From assembly GCA_002887195.1 (NCBI GenBank), contig PJAB01000431.1:1-26863 (forward strand): a stretch of DNA of 26,863 nt, given 5' to 3'. How positions within the stretch are numbered: the stretch's first letter is position 1; each line of letters begins with the position of its first letter. The notes beneath the pieces are model-generated. The model saw nothing but the letters and a program-made list of their open reading frames with translations. It had not been told where the DNA came from and ran no database searches. Positions 8,508 through 17,984 of this stretch are shown here, piece after piece. The translations under genes and the position numbers were made by a program. This DNA comes from Chrysochromulina parva. Lineage: Eukaryota > Haptophyta > Prymnesiales > Chrysochromulinaceae.

Positions 8508-9410
8508 GCCGCCGAGCCCACCGAGCAATCGCTGGTCGAGCAGCGTCGCCGCGCCGTACGCATGCCGGTTGACGAAACTGCCCAGGCCGCCGAGCACCTT
8601 GTGATCGACGAACGTGGCGGCCCCGATCGCGTTCCGGTAGGCGACGCGCCACGGCAGGTTGGCGGCCCTCGCGGCGGCCGCCTGACGCGCCGCCTCCGCC
8701 GCCGCTTTCAGGGCGGCCTCGCGCTGTGCTGAGCGGATCGCGGACCAGCCGCCTGGTGTTAAGAGTCGCACCGGTGAGAGAACCTTGCGCACGGGCAGTG
8801 TGGCCCAGCCCCAGACGCGAGAGACGCGGCGCGTCCACGGCAGGTGGATCGCGATCGCGTGCACCCAGCCCTCGAACCCCACGCGCTGCAGCAGGTGCCA
8901 GATCTTCACGCCGCGCGCAGCGAGCACGCAGTTAATGAATATGAGGCCCACGTTGATTGCGACAGAGGTCTGAAGCGCGCGCCGCTCGGCTGCGGTACGC
9001 GTCATCAAGGCGCCGGAGCCGCTCTCGCTGCGGACGAGCGCCGCGATGCTCTCCGCTTGCTGCCTCACGCTCTCTCCCTGCTGCAGGTTAGACTCGAGTG
9101 CCGTCGCCAGCGCATGCAGCCGAATGCCGATGGCGATCAACGTGATGCTGACCAGCACGTAGAAGGCGCGCCGCGCGTGCTTTCGCCATCCCCTACGCGT
9201 AGGCAAGCCCGCGGACGCTGCGCTTTCAATTATCTCGTGGAATCTAGGGTGGGTCTCGAGCGCCTCCAGGAGCCATGAGTAGGTGCGCACACGCGTGTTG
9301 GGCGTCATGGGCGAGTGTGACGATGAGGAGGAAGAGCCCTCCTTGCCGTCGACGTCGAGCTGAGCGAGTGATATGGGAGAAGAGGGAACCCGAGATGACT
9401 CCATGTTCAT
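8478..9410 (-). CDS. Two-helix membrane protein with Ala-rich helix, unknown function
   Basis: 310 residues, one exon. The first ATG in frame is at 9410 and a second lies two codons later. Residues 1-45 are Ser-rich with a run of seven serines. Hydrophobic spans are at about 83-103 and 149-166. Between them is a Gln/Glu/Arg helix (105-145) likely to form a coiled coil or a lumenal loop. Residues 225-250 are a run of Ala-rich amphipathic helix. The C-terminus has an internal repeat of 23 residues: GAATFVDHKVLGGLG at 263 and GAATLLDQRLLGGLG at 286. I do not recognise the family. The gene is divergent from the small protein at 9796. Confidence 0.7.
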   Translation of the reverse strand: MNMESSRVPSSPISLAQLDVDGKEGSSSSSSHSPMTPNTRVRTYSWLLEALETHPRFHEIIESAASAGLPTRRGWRKHARRAFYVLVSITLIAIGIRLHALATALESNLQQGESVRQQAESIAALVRSESGSGALMTRTAAERRALQTSVAINVGLIFINCVLAARGVKIWHLLQRVGFEGWVHAIAIHLPWTRRVSRVWGWATLPVRKVLSPVRLLTPGGWSAIRSAQREAALKAAAEAARQAAAARAANLPWRVAYRNAIGAATFVDHKVLGGLGSFVNRHAYGAATLLDQRLLGGLGGLVKRTILPG

Positions 9411-9795
9411 CTGGTAGCGAAGGTGCCTTTTTTGGAGTCTTTCCAAGCACGCGGTTGGTCTGGATAAGACAGAACCCTCGTATTTTGGCGTTGCTTATGA
9501 ACTCGACAGCGCCCGTAACGACGCTTTGCACAAAAGAGTGTGTATGCGAAGACCTCTCACGCTCCTGGCTGGCCGCAGCCGCCGCGCCTGTCCGGCGGCT
9601 GCTGGCCGGCCGCATGCGGGCGGTGGCTGTCGGGCGAGCCACCGCTGTCAGGCGCAGCGACGGTCTTCGACGCGCCGCGTTCTGCGGCGCCGTGCGATCC
9701 CGCAGGCTCTTTGATCTCCAGCTCGCAGCTGCGTCAGGTCTCTCACCGCCGATCCCTGCTCCCCCTGCGTTCCAGGTCGAGGCGCCGAACGCACC
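9411..9795. promoter_or_regulatory. Divergent promoter region
   Basis: 385 bases between two opposite start codons. The half near 9411 is AT-richer; the half near 9796 is GC-rich. No clear TATA box is visible. Open frames across it on both strands look like GC-driven noise. Confidence 0.4.
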
Positions 9796-10175
9796 ATGGG
9801 CCCCGCCGGCAGCACCTTCTTTGGCTTCGCGCGCACGCACCTGCTGAAGGACGAGGTCCGCCCCTTCATGTACGGCATTCTTGTCGCCTTCATTGGCCTT
9901 GGCAGGCTGTCCTTCAACAGCGACCCGGTGGCGCGCGCTGGTAGGGCCATCAGAGGGTTGTTCGAACGCATCCTCCAGCTGCGCGGCGGGCGGCCGCAGG
10001 GAGTGTGCCGCTCTCGTGCCTCTCGAGCCGCGGCTGCCACCTCGTGCCCGTTTAGGATTCCGGCCTTTGGCTGTGCGCTGCCTGCTGTGTCTCGCTCGCG
10101 TCTGACTCGTGCTTCGTGTGTGCTCCATCGCACTCGCCAGGCTCCAAGTACCTCAACCCGCCCAAGCACCACTAA
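9796..10175 (+). CDS. 59-residue single-span protein, candidate ATP synthase small subunit
   Basis: Two exons, 9796-9940 and 10141-10175, with donor CTG|GTAGGG and acceptor TCGCCAG|G in phase 1. The protein runs from MGPAGSTFFGFARTHLL to the C-terminal GSKYLNPPKHH. The layout is a short N-terminal amphipathic part, the charged turn KDEVRP (18-23), one membrane span at about 24-36, then a basic, proline-containing tail. This layout recalls accessory membrane subunits of mitochondrial F-type ATP synthase (plant 6-kDa / subunit j / 6.8-kDa proteolipid type), but the similarity is topological rather than a clear sequence match. The unspliced frame also stays open to 10278 with unlikely composition. 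The spliced product is preferred because the second exon ends neatly at a TAA with a proteolipid-like tail. Confidence 0.55.
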
Positions 10176-10651
10176 ATGGCCGGTCGCTCCAACCGCGAGC
10201 GGGCAAGCGATGGCGCATGCGTGTGACGAGATATTGTTTTCCAGGCAGCGCCCCTGCCAGGATTGCATTACAAACTAAGAGTACGACCCTCGGGGGAGGC
10301 GCTGCAATGGGAGGGTTGTGAGTGCGCGTGCTGTAATCGCGCGCATGGGTATATGTAGTATTGAGAGCGCCGGCGAAACGCTGCACGAACTCACAAGATC
10401 ATGCACATCAAGACGAGAGATAACAGATATCGAAGATGGTTAATCGGGTACGCGGCCGGCAGCCTCGTGTCGGCGCGAGCGCGGGCCCTAGCCCATGCGG
10501 CGCACGCGTCTCTAGAAAAAAGTCCGCATTCTACTTGTAGGAATTAGAATGATGTGTGACCCCTTGCGCCTTGGGGAAGAGACTGGAGTGGACAGTGCCT
10601 TTGGTGGGAGACGCTCGTCCCGGACTGCACCTGTGCCCGTGCCGAGCGCAC
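10176..10651. other. Intergenic, no gene seen
   Basis: The region carries the 3' end of the small protein gene and the upstream region of the EF-hand gene. The frame of the EF-hand gene stays open upstream of 10652 to about 10556 but without another ATG in frame. A 5' exon or a longer N-terminus cannot be excluded. Confidence 0.4.
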
Positions 10652-13600
10652 ATGATCGGTCGCCATTGGGAGAAGAAGGTTGCTGAAGGCCTCGTCAGCG
10701 CATTTGGCCCCGAGCAGTTGCGCCCGACTGACGTTGAGTCTAAGCTGGCTGGATCGCTGGTGCTCAACCGCGTGAAGCGCCAGCTGCAGTTCATCCTGCC
10801 GCAGGACAAGACGCTGACTGATCTAGACGGCGAAGGCCTGGATCGACTCGGTAGGTGCGTGCGAGCGATGGGCGAGCAAAGCCTCTTCCGGATCGCGAAG
10901 CTCTTTGCGAAACAGGACGAGAACAAGGACGGGGTGCTCGACCAGTGGGAGTTCCAGAAGATGATGGTCGAGCTGTCCTCGTACATACCCGGCGCCGTGG
11001 TGCAGTTCGCGCACTTCATGCCCGATCGGAACAAGCCTTTGCCATTCCTCGAGTTTGCCGACGTCTTCGCCGGCGTCTACGGCAAGGGCGCCGTCTCGGG
11101 CGCACCGGGCAGCTCAAATTCCGCACTCGCGACCCAGCCTCGCAGCCGCAGCGGCTTCACGAGCCGCACCGCCTTTACGAGCGAGACGATCATGGACGAG
11201 GCTCTCAGCCTCCTGGGCACGTACGGGCGCATGCCGATAGCCTGATTGCGCATGATTGCCTCCCTCATTGCATATGATTGCCTCCTGGGCACGTACGGGC
11301 GCATGCCGATTGCCTGATTGCGCATGATTGCCTCCCTCATTGCATATGATTGCCATATGGGCACGTACGGGCGCATGCTGATGGCCCTCTGGGCCTGCTC
11401 GAGTTCAAGCGCATGCTGATTGCATTCGATTGCCTCCCTCATCAGGTACGGGCGCACCGACGGCACCATGGGGCTGCTCGAGTTCAAGCGCATGCTGGCC
11501 TCGCTTGACGAAACCCACGGCTGGGAGCACTCGATCTTGGCAGGTGCGTCTCGTCAATTGCCTCTGATTGCCTCCGATTGCCTCTGATTGCCTCTGATTG
11601 CCACACTCGATTGCCTCTGATTGCCACATTCGATCTCTGCAGTGCTCAGCCTGTTCAAGCGCGCGGACGTGCAGCGGGCGGGCGTGCTCGACCTGCAGGC
11701 CGTCATGAGTCTCCTGCGTGACTTGCATCGAAGCGCCGTATCGGGCACCCCGGCGGGCGCCGGGTTGGGCGCCGTGATGGGCGAGGGCGGGCCGAGCAGC
11801 GAGCCGAGCAGAACGGCGTCGTCGGCGGCGGTGTCACGGCAGCAGCGCTCGGGTTCGGAACTCGTCAGTTGGCAGGACTCAGCGGGGGCGGAGCGTTCGA
11901 GCTCGTGCAGCGGAGATGCGCGCTTCTTGAGCTCGTCCATCGGAGATGCGCGCTTCTTGAGCTCGTCCAGCGGAGATCCGCGGAGCTCGAGCGAGCTCAA
12001 GGTGGGCGACTTTGCGGACCACCTGGACGACAACGACGACGACGACGACGACGATGATGATGATGATAATGGGAGCTTCATCCGCCAAAGTCGCCAAAGT
12101 CGTTCAGCCAAAGAGATTGCGAGCGTCATCGGGCAAGGGATCTTGCAGAGGTCGCTCTCCGTTGCACCGGCCCTCAACGCTGCCTCAGCCCAGCACGGCG
12201 CCCAGCACGGCGTCCAGCAGGCGAAGCACGCAGCGCAGCCACAGCAGGCGGCGTCAGGTGTGGCGTCATCGGCGGCAGCGCCGGCAGCAGCGGCCGCGCC
12301 GCCGCCGTCCAAATCGGCTCGAAGCAGCTCCATTCACAGCAGCTCCATTCACAGCAGCTCCATCGAGACCACCAGCTCGATTGAAGAGCATCTCGTGCAT
12401 GCGGCGCAGAGCAGCATGGCCTTGCGCGATGAGCTCTTCTTCCTTCCCAAGGAGGAGCTCAAGCTGATCTTTGAGACGTTCATTTCGTTTGACCGTGAAA
12501 TGGAGGGGTTACTGGATGAGGTGTCCTTTGTGCGTCTGTGGCCGGCGCTGCGTGCCAGGGCGCGGGAGGGGGTGCACAGCGTGAATGGCCGAAACCACCG
12601 CTTCCCAATTGCATGCATCCTCCTGCCGGTAGTGCCCGCTCAGAGCCCCGACGAGCTCAAGAGTCTCTTCCGGTTGGCGGACGAGACGGAGGGTGTTGGC
12701 GGGAATACAGCCAGTGTCGGGAAGCTGGACGTGAACGAGGTGGTCTGCGCGATGATCGACGCCGCCGAGAAGGTTTTCGCCACAAAGGCCCTCTCCGTCG
12801 TTCAGGAGACTCAGGTGGGTGCATCCCCGGCGGGTGAAGGAATCCCCGGCGGCGTGAAGGAAGCACCTTGGATGGCCTCTGAGTACCGTGGAAGGCCGCT
12901 GATGACCTCTGATGACCTCCGATTGCCTCTTATGACCTCTGGAAGGCCGCTGATGGCCTCTGATGACCTCTGATTGCCACTTATGACCTCTGATTGCCTC
13001 TAATGACCTATGGAAGGCCGCTGATGGCGTCTGATGGCTGATGATTGCCTCCGATGCAGGTGCAACCGGCGTTGAAGGAGGCGCATCTCCGACCCGAGCT
13101 GCGCGAGGCGATGCCGGTCGCACTCCGGCTGCTACGTGGCCTGGACCCCGAAGGCGACGCGACACTCAACGAGAATGAGTTCGTGCGCGGCTTCCGCTTT
13201 CTCATCGAAGCGGCGAGCAAACTGGACCCTCCTTTGCTCACCAGCATGCCCGTGGAGCGAAGGAAGCTCAAGAGCCTCTTCCAGACCGCAGGTGATTGCA
13301 TGCTGATGGCCTCCCTCATTGCATGCCCGTGGAGCGAAGGAAGCTCAAGAGCCTCTTCCAGACCGCAGGTGATTGCCCCTGAGTGCTCGCGATGGCGCTT
13401 ATGATGGCCTCTTTCTGCCCGCAGACCTGAACCACGACGGCAAGCTCGATGCCAACGAATGGCTACTGCTGCTCCAGTTGCAGCAGGGCATGCTGCCCGC
13501 CCTCATTCGCTGGTCCAACGTTCCCTATCGCAACGAGCTGGTCAAGCAACTGCGGCTGGCGATGAAAAAGTCGGCAGAGCGCCGGCAGCGTGCGCTGTGG

Positions 13601-13870
13601 CACGGCGCGCTTGTGGAGGAGGGCGCAGTGTCGGGCGCGACTTTCGACTTGGGGGTTGGCGATGGAGACGGGGACGACGAGGAGGAGCAGGCGGGGCAGG
13701 GGGGACGCTCCAGGAGCAGAACTCGGAGGAACCATAGGCCAAAGTCTGCCCCGGCCGAGCAGCAACTGGCAGTGGAGCAGCAAGTTGCGGAGATGGGCAA
13801 GCGGCGCCCGCGCAGGCGAAGGAAAGCGAGACACAAGACCCAAGGCGGGAATGTGTTGCAGTTTTACTAG
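10652..13870 (+). CDS. EF-hand calcium-binding protein, 838 residues
   Basis: Join: 10652-11220, 11446-11543, 11643-12814, 13060-13291, 13425-13870; all junctions are GT-AG and phases agree. Two canonical calcium loops are visible: DENKDGVLDQWE (89-100) and DLNHDGKLDANE (691-702, created across the last splice). A good but altered loop, DPEGDATLNENE, is at 642-653. Degenerate hands lie near the YGRTDGTMGLLEF and RADVQRAGVLDLQ segments. The middle (exon 3) is low-complexity: three 10-residue repeats of the SSxxGDARFL type, a run of about 13 Asp, and Ala/Gln/Ser tracts. The C-terminus is acidic, then strongly basic. It is probably a cytosolic or cytoskeletal calcium sensor; no kinase, channel or transmembrane domain is visible. 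Part of exon 3 at about 12570-12645 (VHSVNGRN...LLPVVPAQ) looks like an in-frame intron ending GCTCAG, so the true protein may be about 25 residues shorter. Confidence 0.85.
11221..11445 (+). repeat. EF-hand intron 1 built of three tandem units, each with a donor
   Basis: The intron is two nearly identical 72-base units (11221-11292, 11293-11364) and one 81-base unit (11365-11445). Each unit begins GTACGGGCGCATGC, and exon 2 itself begins GTACGGGCGCACC. The first two units end in GGGCAC, the end of exon 1. The third contains a copy of exon 2 (CTGCTCGAGTTCAAGCGCAT) and ends GATTGCCTCCCTCATCAG. The intron is therefore made from copies of the exon 1/exon 2 junction. Confidence 0.9.
11544..11642 (+). 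repeat. EF-hand intron 2: CTGATTGCCT decamers
   Basis: Between the donor GTGCGT and the acceptor CTCTGCAG the intron is mainly (GATTGCCTCT)n with GATTGCCACA variants. No exon copy is visible in it. Confidence 0.85.
11901..11990 (+). repeat. Three in-frame 30-bp repeats in EF-hand exon 3
   Basis: Units starting at 11901, 11931 and 11961 encode SSCSGDARFL, SSSIGDARFL and SSSSGDPRSS. The unit length keeps the frame. Confidence 0.85.
12815..13059 (+). repeat. EF-hand intron 3: TGATGACCTC / GGAAGGCCGC arrays
   Basis: The donor is CAG|GTGGGT. From about 12895 the intron holds CTGATGACCTC and GATTGCCTC units interleaved with GGAAGGCCGCTGATGGCCTC, ending CCGATGCAG. All units read CTGAT on the transcribed strand. 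Confidence 0.85.
13244..13376 (+). repeat. Perfect 56-bp copy of the exon 4 tail inside EF-hand intron 4
   Basis: GCATGCCCGTGGAGCGAAGG through the donor GCAG|GTGATTGC, 13244-13299, is repeated identically at 13321-13376 (56/56, offset 77). The two copies are in different frames, and only the first leads into a splice that rebuilds the EF-hand loop. The 21-base spacer is ATGCTGATGGCCTCCCTCAT-like. Perfect identity suggests the duplication is very recent or maintained by conversion. Confidence 0.95.
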
Positions 13871-14294
13871 GTTTTCCTCTTCCGTTATCCGTCATTGAAA
13901 GCACTCAAAGACTGCGAGTGAAAGAGCACCAAATCTCTGGCTATGCGATCACCTCGCACACCTGGTTTTGGTATGATTTTGGAAATTCGCGGTGATCGAG
14001 CGCGCTTCGGGCCTTCGCCTGTTGCCTGTTCCCGCCGCTTGCGCTTCCGGTCCGCCTCATAGGAGATAGGTTCCGCGGCTGACGCTTCTTTCCACACGGA
14101 TGAAGCCCAACCCTTTCTGGATTCAATTTGTTCCCAACGCGGATCTCGGGGTTTTTGTTCACACCTCATGTCGAACTTCGAGGCCATCATCACTGATCAC
14201 ACTTCAGCAAGCGCATGGAGGGCGCTCGGCGGTCGGCGGTCGGCGAAAACAAGAAGAAGGATAAAGTCGCAATTCAAGACCAGGTCCTGCAGAG
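13871..14294. other. Intergenic, no gene seen
   Basis: 424 bases between the EF-hand stop and the Mpv17 start, both on the plus strand. No repeats, RNA gene or convincing promoter motif are visible. Confidence 0.4.
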
Positions 14295-14948
14295 ATGGCT
14301 GGGATGCTCGCGCGTTCGGCCCACTCCATGGGGTCCCGCATCGACCGCTTCACCAAAACGTACGCACTTGCCACTGGCGCGTTCATGGCGGGCGTCAAAG
14401 GATGTCTAGCCGATGCATCTAGCCAGATGACGCTTCAGCGGGACTCCATGTACGATCCAGCTCGCACGGTGGCCTTTGGTCTATGGTCAGGTAGCTACTG
14501 CGGTGGCTTTTTGTACCTCTTGTACACAATAGTCTTCCCGCGCGTCTTCCCGCTGACGACTGCGTGTGGCCTCGCGCACCCGTCGGCGCGCCGCCACATG
14601 GTCGGGATGGTCGCTTTCGACAACTTCATTGCCTCCCCAATGTTCTTTCTGCCATCGTACTATGTGATTCGCGAGGCGCTGCGCACCATGGAGCAGGGCC
14701 AAGCGTGGCGCGTCGTCACACAACCCGGTGCAGTGGTGCGCACGGCGTTCGATACTTACCGGGGCGAGTTCTGGAGCTGCGTCACGATGACGTGGGGTAT
14801 GTGGATTCCGATACACACCATCACCTTTGGAGGATGGATACCCGTGCACTTGAGGGTTCATTTCACGGCAACAATGTCCTTCTTCACGATGTGTGCGATG
14901 AGCGTCCTGCAGGGCAAGCTCGAAAAGCAGCGCGTGCCAAAAAGCTAA
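14295..14948 (+). CDS. Mpv17/PMP22-family membrane protein
   Basis: A single exon of 217 residues, close to the family's usual length. Family features in order: an N-terminal helix with a Gly/Asp pattern (AFMAGVKGCLADASSQ, 29-44), the DPARTVAFGLWSGSYCGG block, VAFDNFIASPMFFLPSYYV (the family's D-Q-x-x-x-x-P position, here DN), and the C-terminal WGMWIPIHTITFGGWIPVHLRV signature followed by a hydrophobic span. Four spans are predicted. Mpv17 proteins sit in mitochondrial inner or peroxisomal membranes and are linked to small-solute permeability and mtDNA maintenance. No introns or intron-type repeats. Confidence 0.85.
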   Translation: MAGMLARSAHSMGSRIDRFTKTYALATGAFMAGVKGCLADASSQMTLQRDSMYDPARTVAFGLWSGSYCGGFLYLLYTIVFPRVFPLTTACGLAHPSARRHMVGMVAFDNFIASPMFFLPSYYVIREALRTMEQGQAWRVVTQPGAVVRTAFDTYRGEFWSCVTMTWGMWIPIHTITFGGWIPVHLRVHFTATMSFFTMCAMSVLQGKLEKQRVPKS

Positions 14949-15216
14949 CGCCTGTGGGTTCGCTTTCTGAGGCGCTGGGCCATGCCGGTGACACTGCGAG
15001 CCACTTTGGTCTCTCGCGCGGACGGCAGTCATGTATACGGCGCGTATGCATTTAATAGCAGCTATAGGTACTCTCTACTCACTTAGACTTTGACAGGTTA
15101 TAATTTAATACGCTTAGAAAACTTGGATCGCACAAAGTTGAATTCTGTTACTGAAGCCGTGAGGGCGTGAGCTCCCAGCCCGAGGCCCGTCGCGCGTCGA
15201 CGCGCGTCGACCGGCC

Positions 15217-16296
15217 TCATTCGGCACATTTGCCATGATCGCCGATTCGGGCAGCCACAAACGCGAGCACCTCGGCCTCGATCGCTTGGCTGTGATGCAA
15301 GCCTTCCTTGAGCTCGCGAGGGATGCCGGACGCTCCTACCTGCGCGCCGATCAGCGCCCCGAGGACGAGGCCTCGGTGGACATTCTCACCGCCGCTATTG
15401 GCATTGGCGAGAACGAGATCGGTGAAGCTATGATACTTTGAGAGCAGGTGGAGCAAGCTGACGAAGTTCTGATCGATGTAGCATGCCACCACCGGGTCTT
15501 CCTTACCGGTGTCCAACGGAGTTCCGAGCACGCGCACCGCCGTTGCCTGAGCGGCCTCCGCAGCAGTTTGCCCTCTGAGCACTGAACGCAGCATCGTTGA
15601 GAGCTCGTTGACGAAACTCTCGACTTTGGGCGAGTCGCGCGTGACGCGCACGCTCTCCTGCGCCGCCTGGCGGGCGAGGGATTCGGGCTGGGCCGCGCCG
15701 CCGAGCAGGACCACAGCAGGGATGACCAGGCCATCAATGGCGTCGACGTTATGATTGTCATTGTCAGGGCACTCGCGCAGGGGCCTTCCCGCCGCGCGGT
15801 TGGCAAAAAACATGCGATGGTACGACGAGGCGTAGGCGTCGTTATGACTGCCTGGGCGCGTCATGAACTCGACGTACGTGGCCTGCAGCCCATCATAGTC
15901 GAATCCGTCTTGGGTACTCATCGAGCGCATCGTAAGGCGGGCCATCTCACCTTCTAACGTGTTCTCGCCCCGCTTCAGAGTGCAATGGTAATGGTAGCCG
16001 CTCCCGCGGGTCCAGTAGGCCTTCTTGCCGTGGTTGATGACCGAGCCGATGATGTCGCCGTCGCTCGAGCCGCGGCCAGCACTGCTTGTCGACGAGAGCG
16101 ACATGATGCTGTCTGGGAAGGAGCCCTTTTCGGAAAGCGGTGAAATGTAGCCCGAGATGGGCTTGCCGTAGTACTTCAAAACCTGCCTGGCGCCTCCGTA
16201 GAACCAGTGCGTTGGCATCGCAAGGGCATCTGCGATCAGCATGCCCCATAGAGCACCTGCAACGCGATCACCGAGCGAGAGGTCCGACATACGCAT
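15217..16296 (-). CDS. ADP-ribosylglycohydrolase-fold protein with altered metal site
   Basis: A single exon of 359 residues. The fold's opening helix is visible as GALWGMLIADALAMPTHW (family pattern G...G...GDA.G...E/W) and the closing helix as NANSGGENVHRGLVLGALIG (family pattern GG(D)xD...G...G...G). The enzymes remove ADP-ribose from proteins or small molecules using two Mg ions held by Asp/Thr clusters. Here the usual GDTDT-type ligand run reads GGENVH, and the opening GD is AD. The protein therefore belongs to a divergent subgroup or is catalytically different. Asp/Asn/His-rich segments at SDGDIIG and CPDNDNHNVDAIDG may supply metal ligands. Convergent with the Mpv17 gene and divergent from the PAS gene. 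Confidence 0.8.
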   Translation of the reverse strand: MRMSDLSLGDRVAGALWGMLIADALAMPTHWFYGGARQVLKYYGKPISGYISPLSEKGSFPDSIMSLSSTSSAGRGSSDGDIIGSVINHGKKAYWTRGSGYHYHCTLKRGENTLEGEMARLTMRSMSTQDGFDYDGLQATYVEFMTRPGSHNDAYASSYHRMFFANRAAGRPLRECPDNDNHNVDAIDGLVIPAVVLLGGAAQPESLARQAAQESVRVTRDSPKVESFVNELSTMLRSVLRGQTAAEAAQATAVRVLGTPLDTGKEDPVVACYIDQNFVSLLHLLSKYHSFTDLVLANANSGGENVHRGLVLGALIGAQVGASGIPRELKEGLHHSQAIEAEVLAFVAARIGDHGKCAE

Positions 16297-16812
16297 TCGG
16301 TCGGAAAGTTTCCGGGAACTGAGGTTCGGATAGTAGAATTCGGAAACTTGTACCTTTGAAGCTTCACGTTCACGTTCACGTTAATTTGCCATCTCGGCAA
16401 GACGCACAGCCACAGTCTTTGAAGCTTCAGTGGACGCGGCAGTAATGTACCGCACGGATGGTACAGTACGGCAGTACGTATGGTGAGATTCGCCTGGGGG
16501 ACGGGGCTGTTTTTCGGATTTTTGCCCGGGCAGGGTCCGACCGCGCGCTGGACGTTCGAGCCACGAGAACCCTTCACGAGAACGCGAGTGTTTCGTCGGC
16601 AAAATTGCTTCCTTTATATCGAAGATTGCTACCAATATATCGGATTGCGCAATCGTGCAGCCATTCACGCTTCGTCATTTTCGTTCGGCGACTAATCAAA
16701 AATAAAAATTCATTAAAATCACTCACACAAAACGCCGTAGCTCGTTCGGTAGAATCCAGTGCAAACTCCAGGCAACCAGATTTCCCGTGACAAATCACGA
16801 GTGGGCGTCCAA
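16297..16812. promoter_or_regulatory. Divergent promoter region
   Basis: 516 bases between opposite starts. It contains a CACGTTCACGTTCACGTT triplet repeat near 16370 and GTACAGTACGGCAGTACGTA near 16460. From about 16600 to 16740 it is AT-rich, with AATATATCGG and AAAAATAAAAATTC upstream of the PAS gene. No clear TATA box at a standard distance. Confidence 0.45.
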
Positions 16813-17984
16813 ATGCTCGCGAGGGCCGCGGCCGAGATCATCGACGGTTCCGATCTCGCGAGCATGGTCTGCTTCCTGACCACCTGCTGGAAGGATGGCA
16901 TCATCGTCGCGGTCAACGCGCCGTTCCATAAAGCGTTCGGATGGAGCACTGAAGATCTCTCGTTCTGTGCCACGCCTGGCATTTGCCTGTCGCCCGAAAC
17001 GGTAGGCATGCGTTCGGGCATGCGCGCGTCGTGCGCCTCTGCTAGCTCTTGCATTGCCACTTGAAACTGACTCGTGTTCTTTGGCACGACTCACGTGCGG
17101 CGCAGGATCAGGCTGCGCTTGCACAGCTCGACTCTGCGATCATGTTGGGCATCCCCGCGACCGTGCGCCTCTTCTGCACGACGCGCATTGGGCGCGCGCT
17201 ACTGTGCGACTTGACCGCGAGGGCGTGCATGCCAGAGGTTGCCATCGGCACCCAGATGCGTACGCTCCTGTGCACGTGCCGCCTGTACGAGTTGCCCACG
17301 CTCGATAGCTTCTACCAGAAGTCACGCGATCCGTGGCTGAGCCCACCACCGGTTGCATTCCTCGATCGAGAGTGCTTGGCAAGGGCGAACCAGGCACGAG
17401 CGCAGCTGCGCCTTTTTTGTTCGACGCCCGGGGATGTACTGGATCCTTCGTGCGTCTGCTTGGTGGCGGCTGCGACACCTCCCTTCACAGTTCAGTACGT
17501 TTCCGCAGGGTGGACGAAGGTCATGGGACACTGCCTCGAGGAGGTCCTCGACGCCCCTTGCCTGAGCTTGTTGCACGGGCCCGGCACGTGCCGGAGCACC
17601 CTCGACAGCCTCGATGCTGCCTTGCATGAGAACCGTGTGGTCACAGTGCAGCTGGTCTTGTACACGCACGCAGCACCGCGACTGCCCTTGTCAGCGACCG
17701 TGCAGCTCGTGCGGATTCGCACCGCCGCCGGCGGACCGGAGCACGAAGGCGCCACGGCGGCCCCGAGACCAGAGGCGATGGGCTTGATATGCTCCAACGT
17801 CACCCGGATCGCCTCTGAATTGGAACCGATACTGATACAATCTTTGCAACGGTCACCAATGGAAAGGGGCGGGGCACGCTCACAACGCGCCAAAGGGGCG
17901 TCCAGTCAGGAGATGCCGCCCCCGCCCCCGCGGCCGCCCAAGCGCAGTCGTGAAGTCGTTGACGCGGAGCAGCAGCCACCTTAG
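16813..17984 (+). CDS. Tandem PAS-domain protein
   Basis: Join 16813-17001 and 17106-17984, donor ACG|GTAGGC, acceptor GCGCAG|GAT, 355 residues. The first PAS-like unit spans about 15-125: GIIVAVNAPFHKAFGWSTEDL, then SPETDQAALAQLDSAI across the splice, then a beta-sheet half ending RLYELPTL. The second spans about 175-270: VQYVSAGWTKVMGHCLEEVL, then PCLSLLHGPGTC, then ENRVVTVQLVLYT. The order is that of PAS/LOV folds. The GPGT block and nearby Cys215 resemble the flavin-binding NCRFLQGP loop of LOV domains, but spacing and flanking residues differ, so photochemistry is doubtful. The C-terminus is Pro-rich with a basic KRSR cluster, possibly a nuclear signal. No effector domain is seen. I chose ATG 16813, the first in frame. 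The intron is short and free of repeats. Confidence 0.75.

Noticed and set aside
9410..9446. Upstream start for the two-helix membrane protein
   Set aside because: The longer frame begins with TTG; the first ATG is at 9410, so that start was used.
9244..10128. 294-codon minus-strand open frame and several plus-strand frames across 9275-9944
   Set aside because: They overlap each other and the spliced small gene, start with non-ATG codons in some cases, and show only Arg/Ala/Ser composition typical of GC-rich noise.
16733..16800. tRNA-like A box (GTAGCTCGTTCGGTAGAA)
   Set aside because: No matching B box (GGTTCGANTCC), anticodon stem or acceptor pairing follows at a proper distance.
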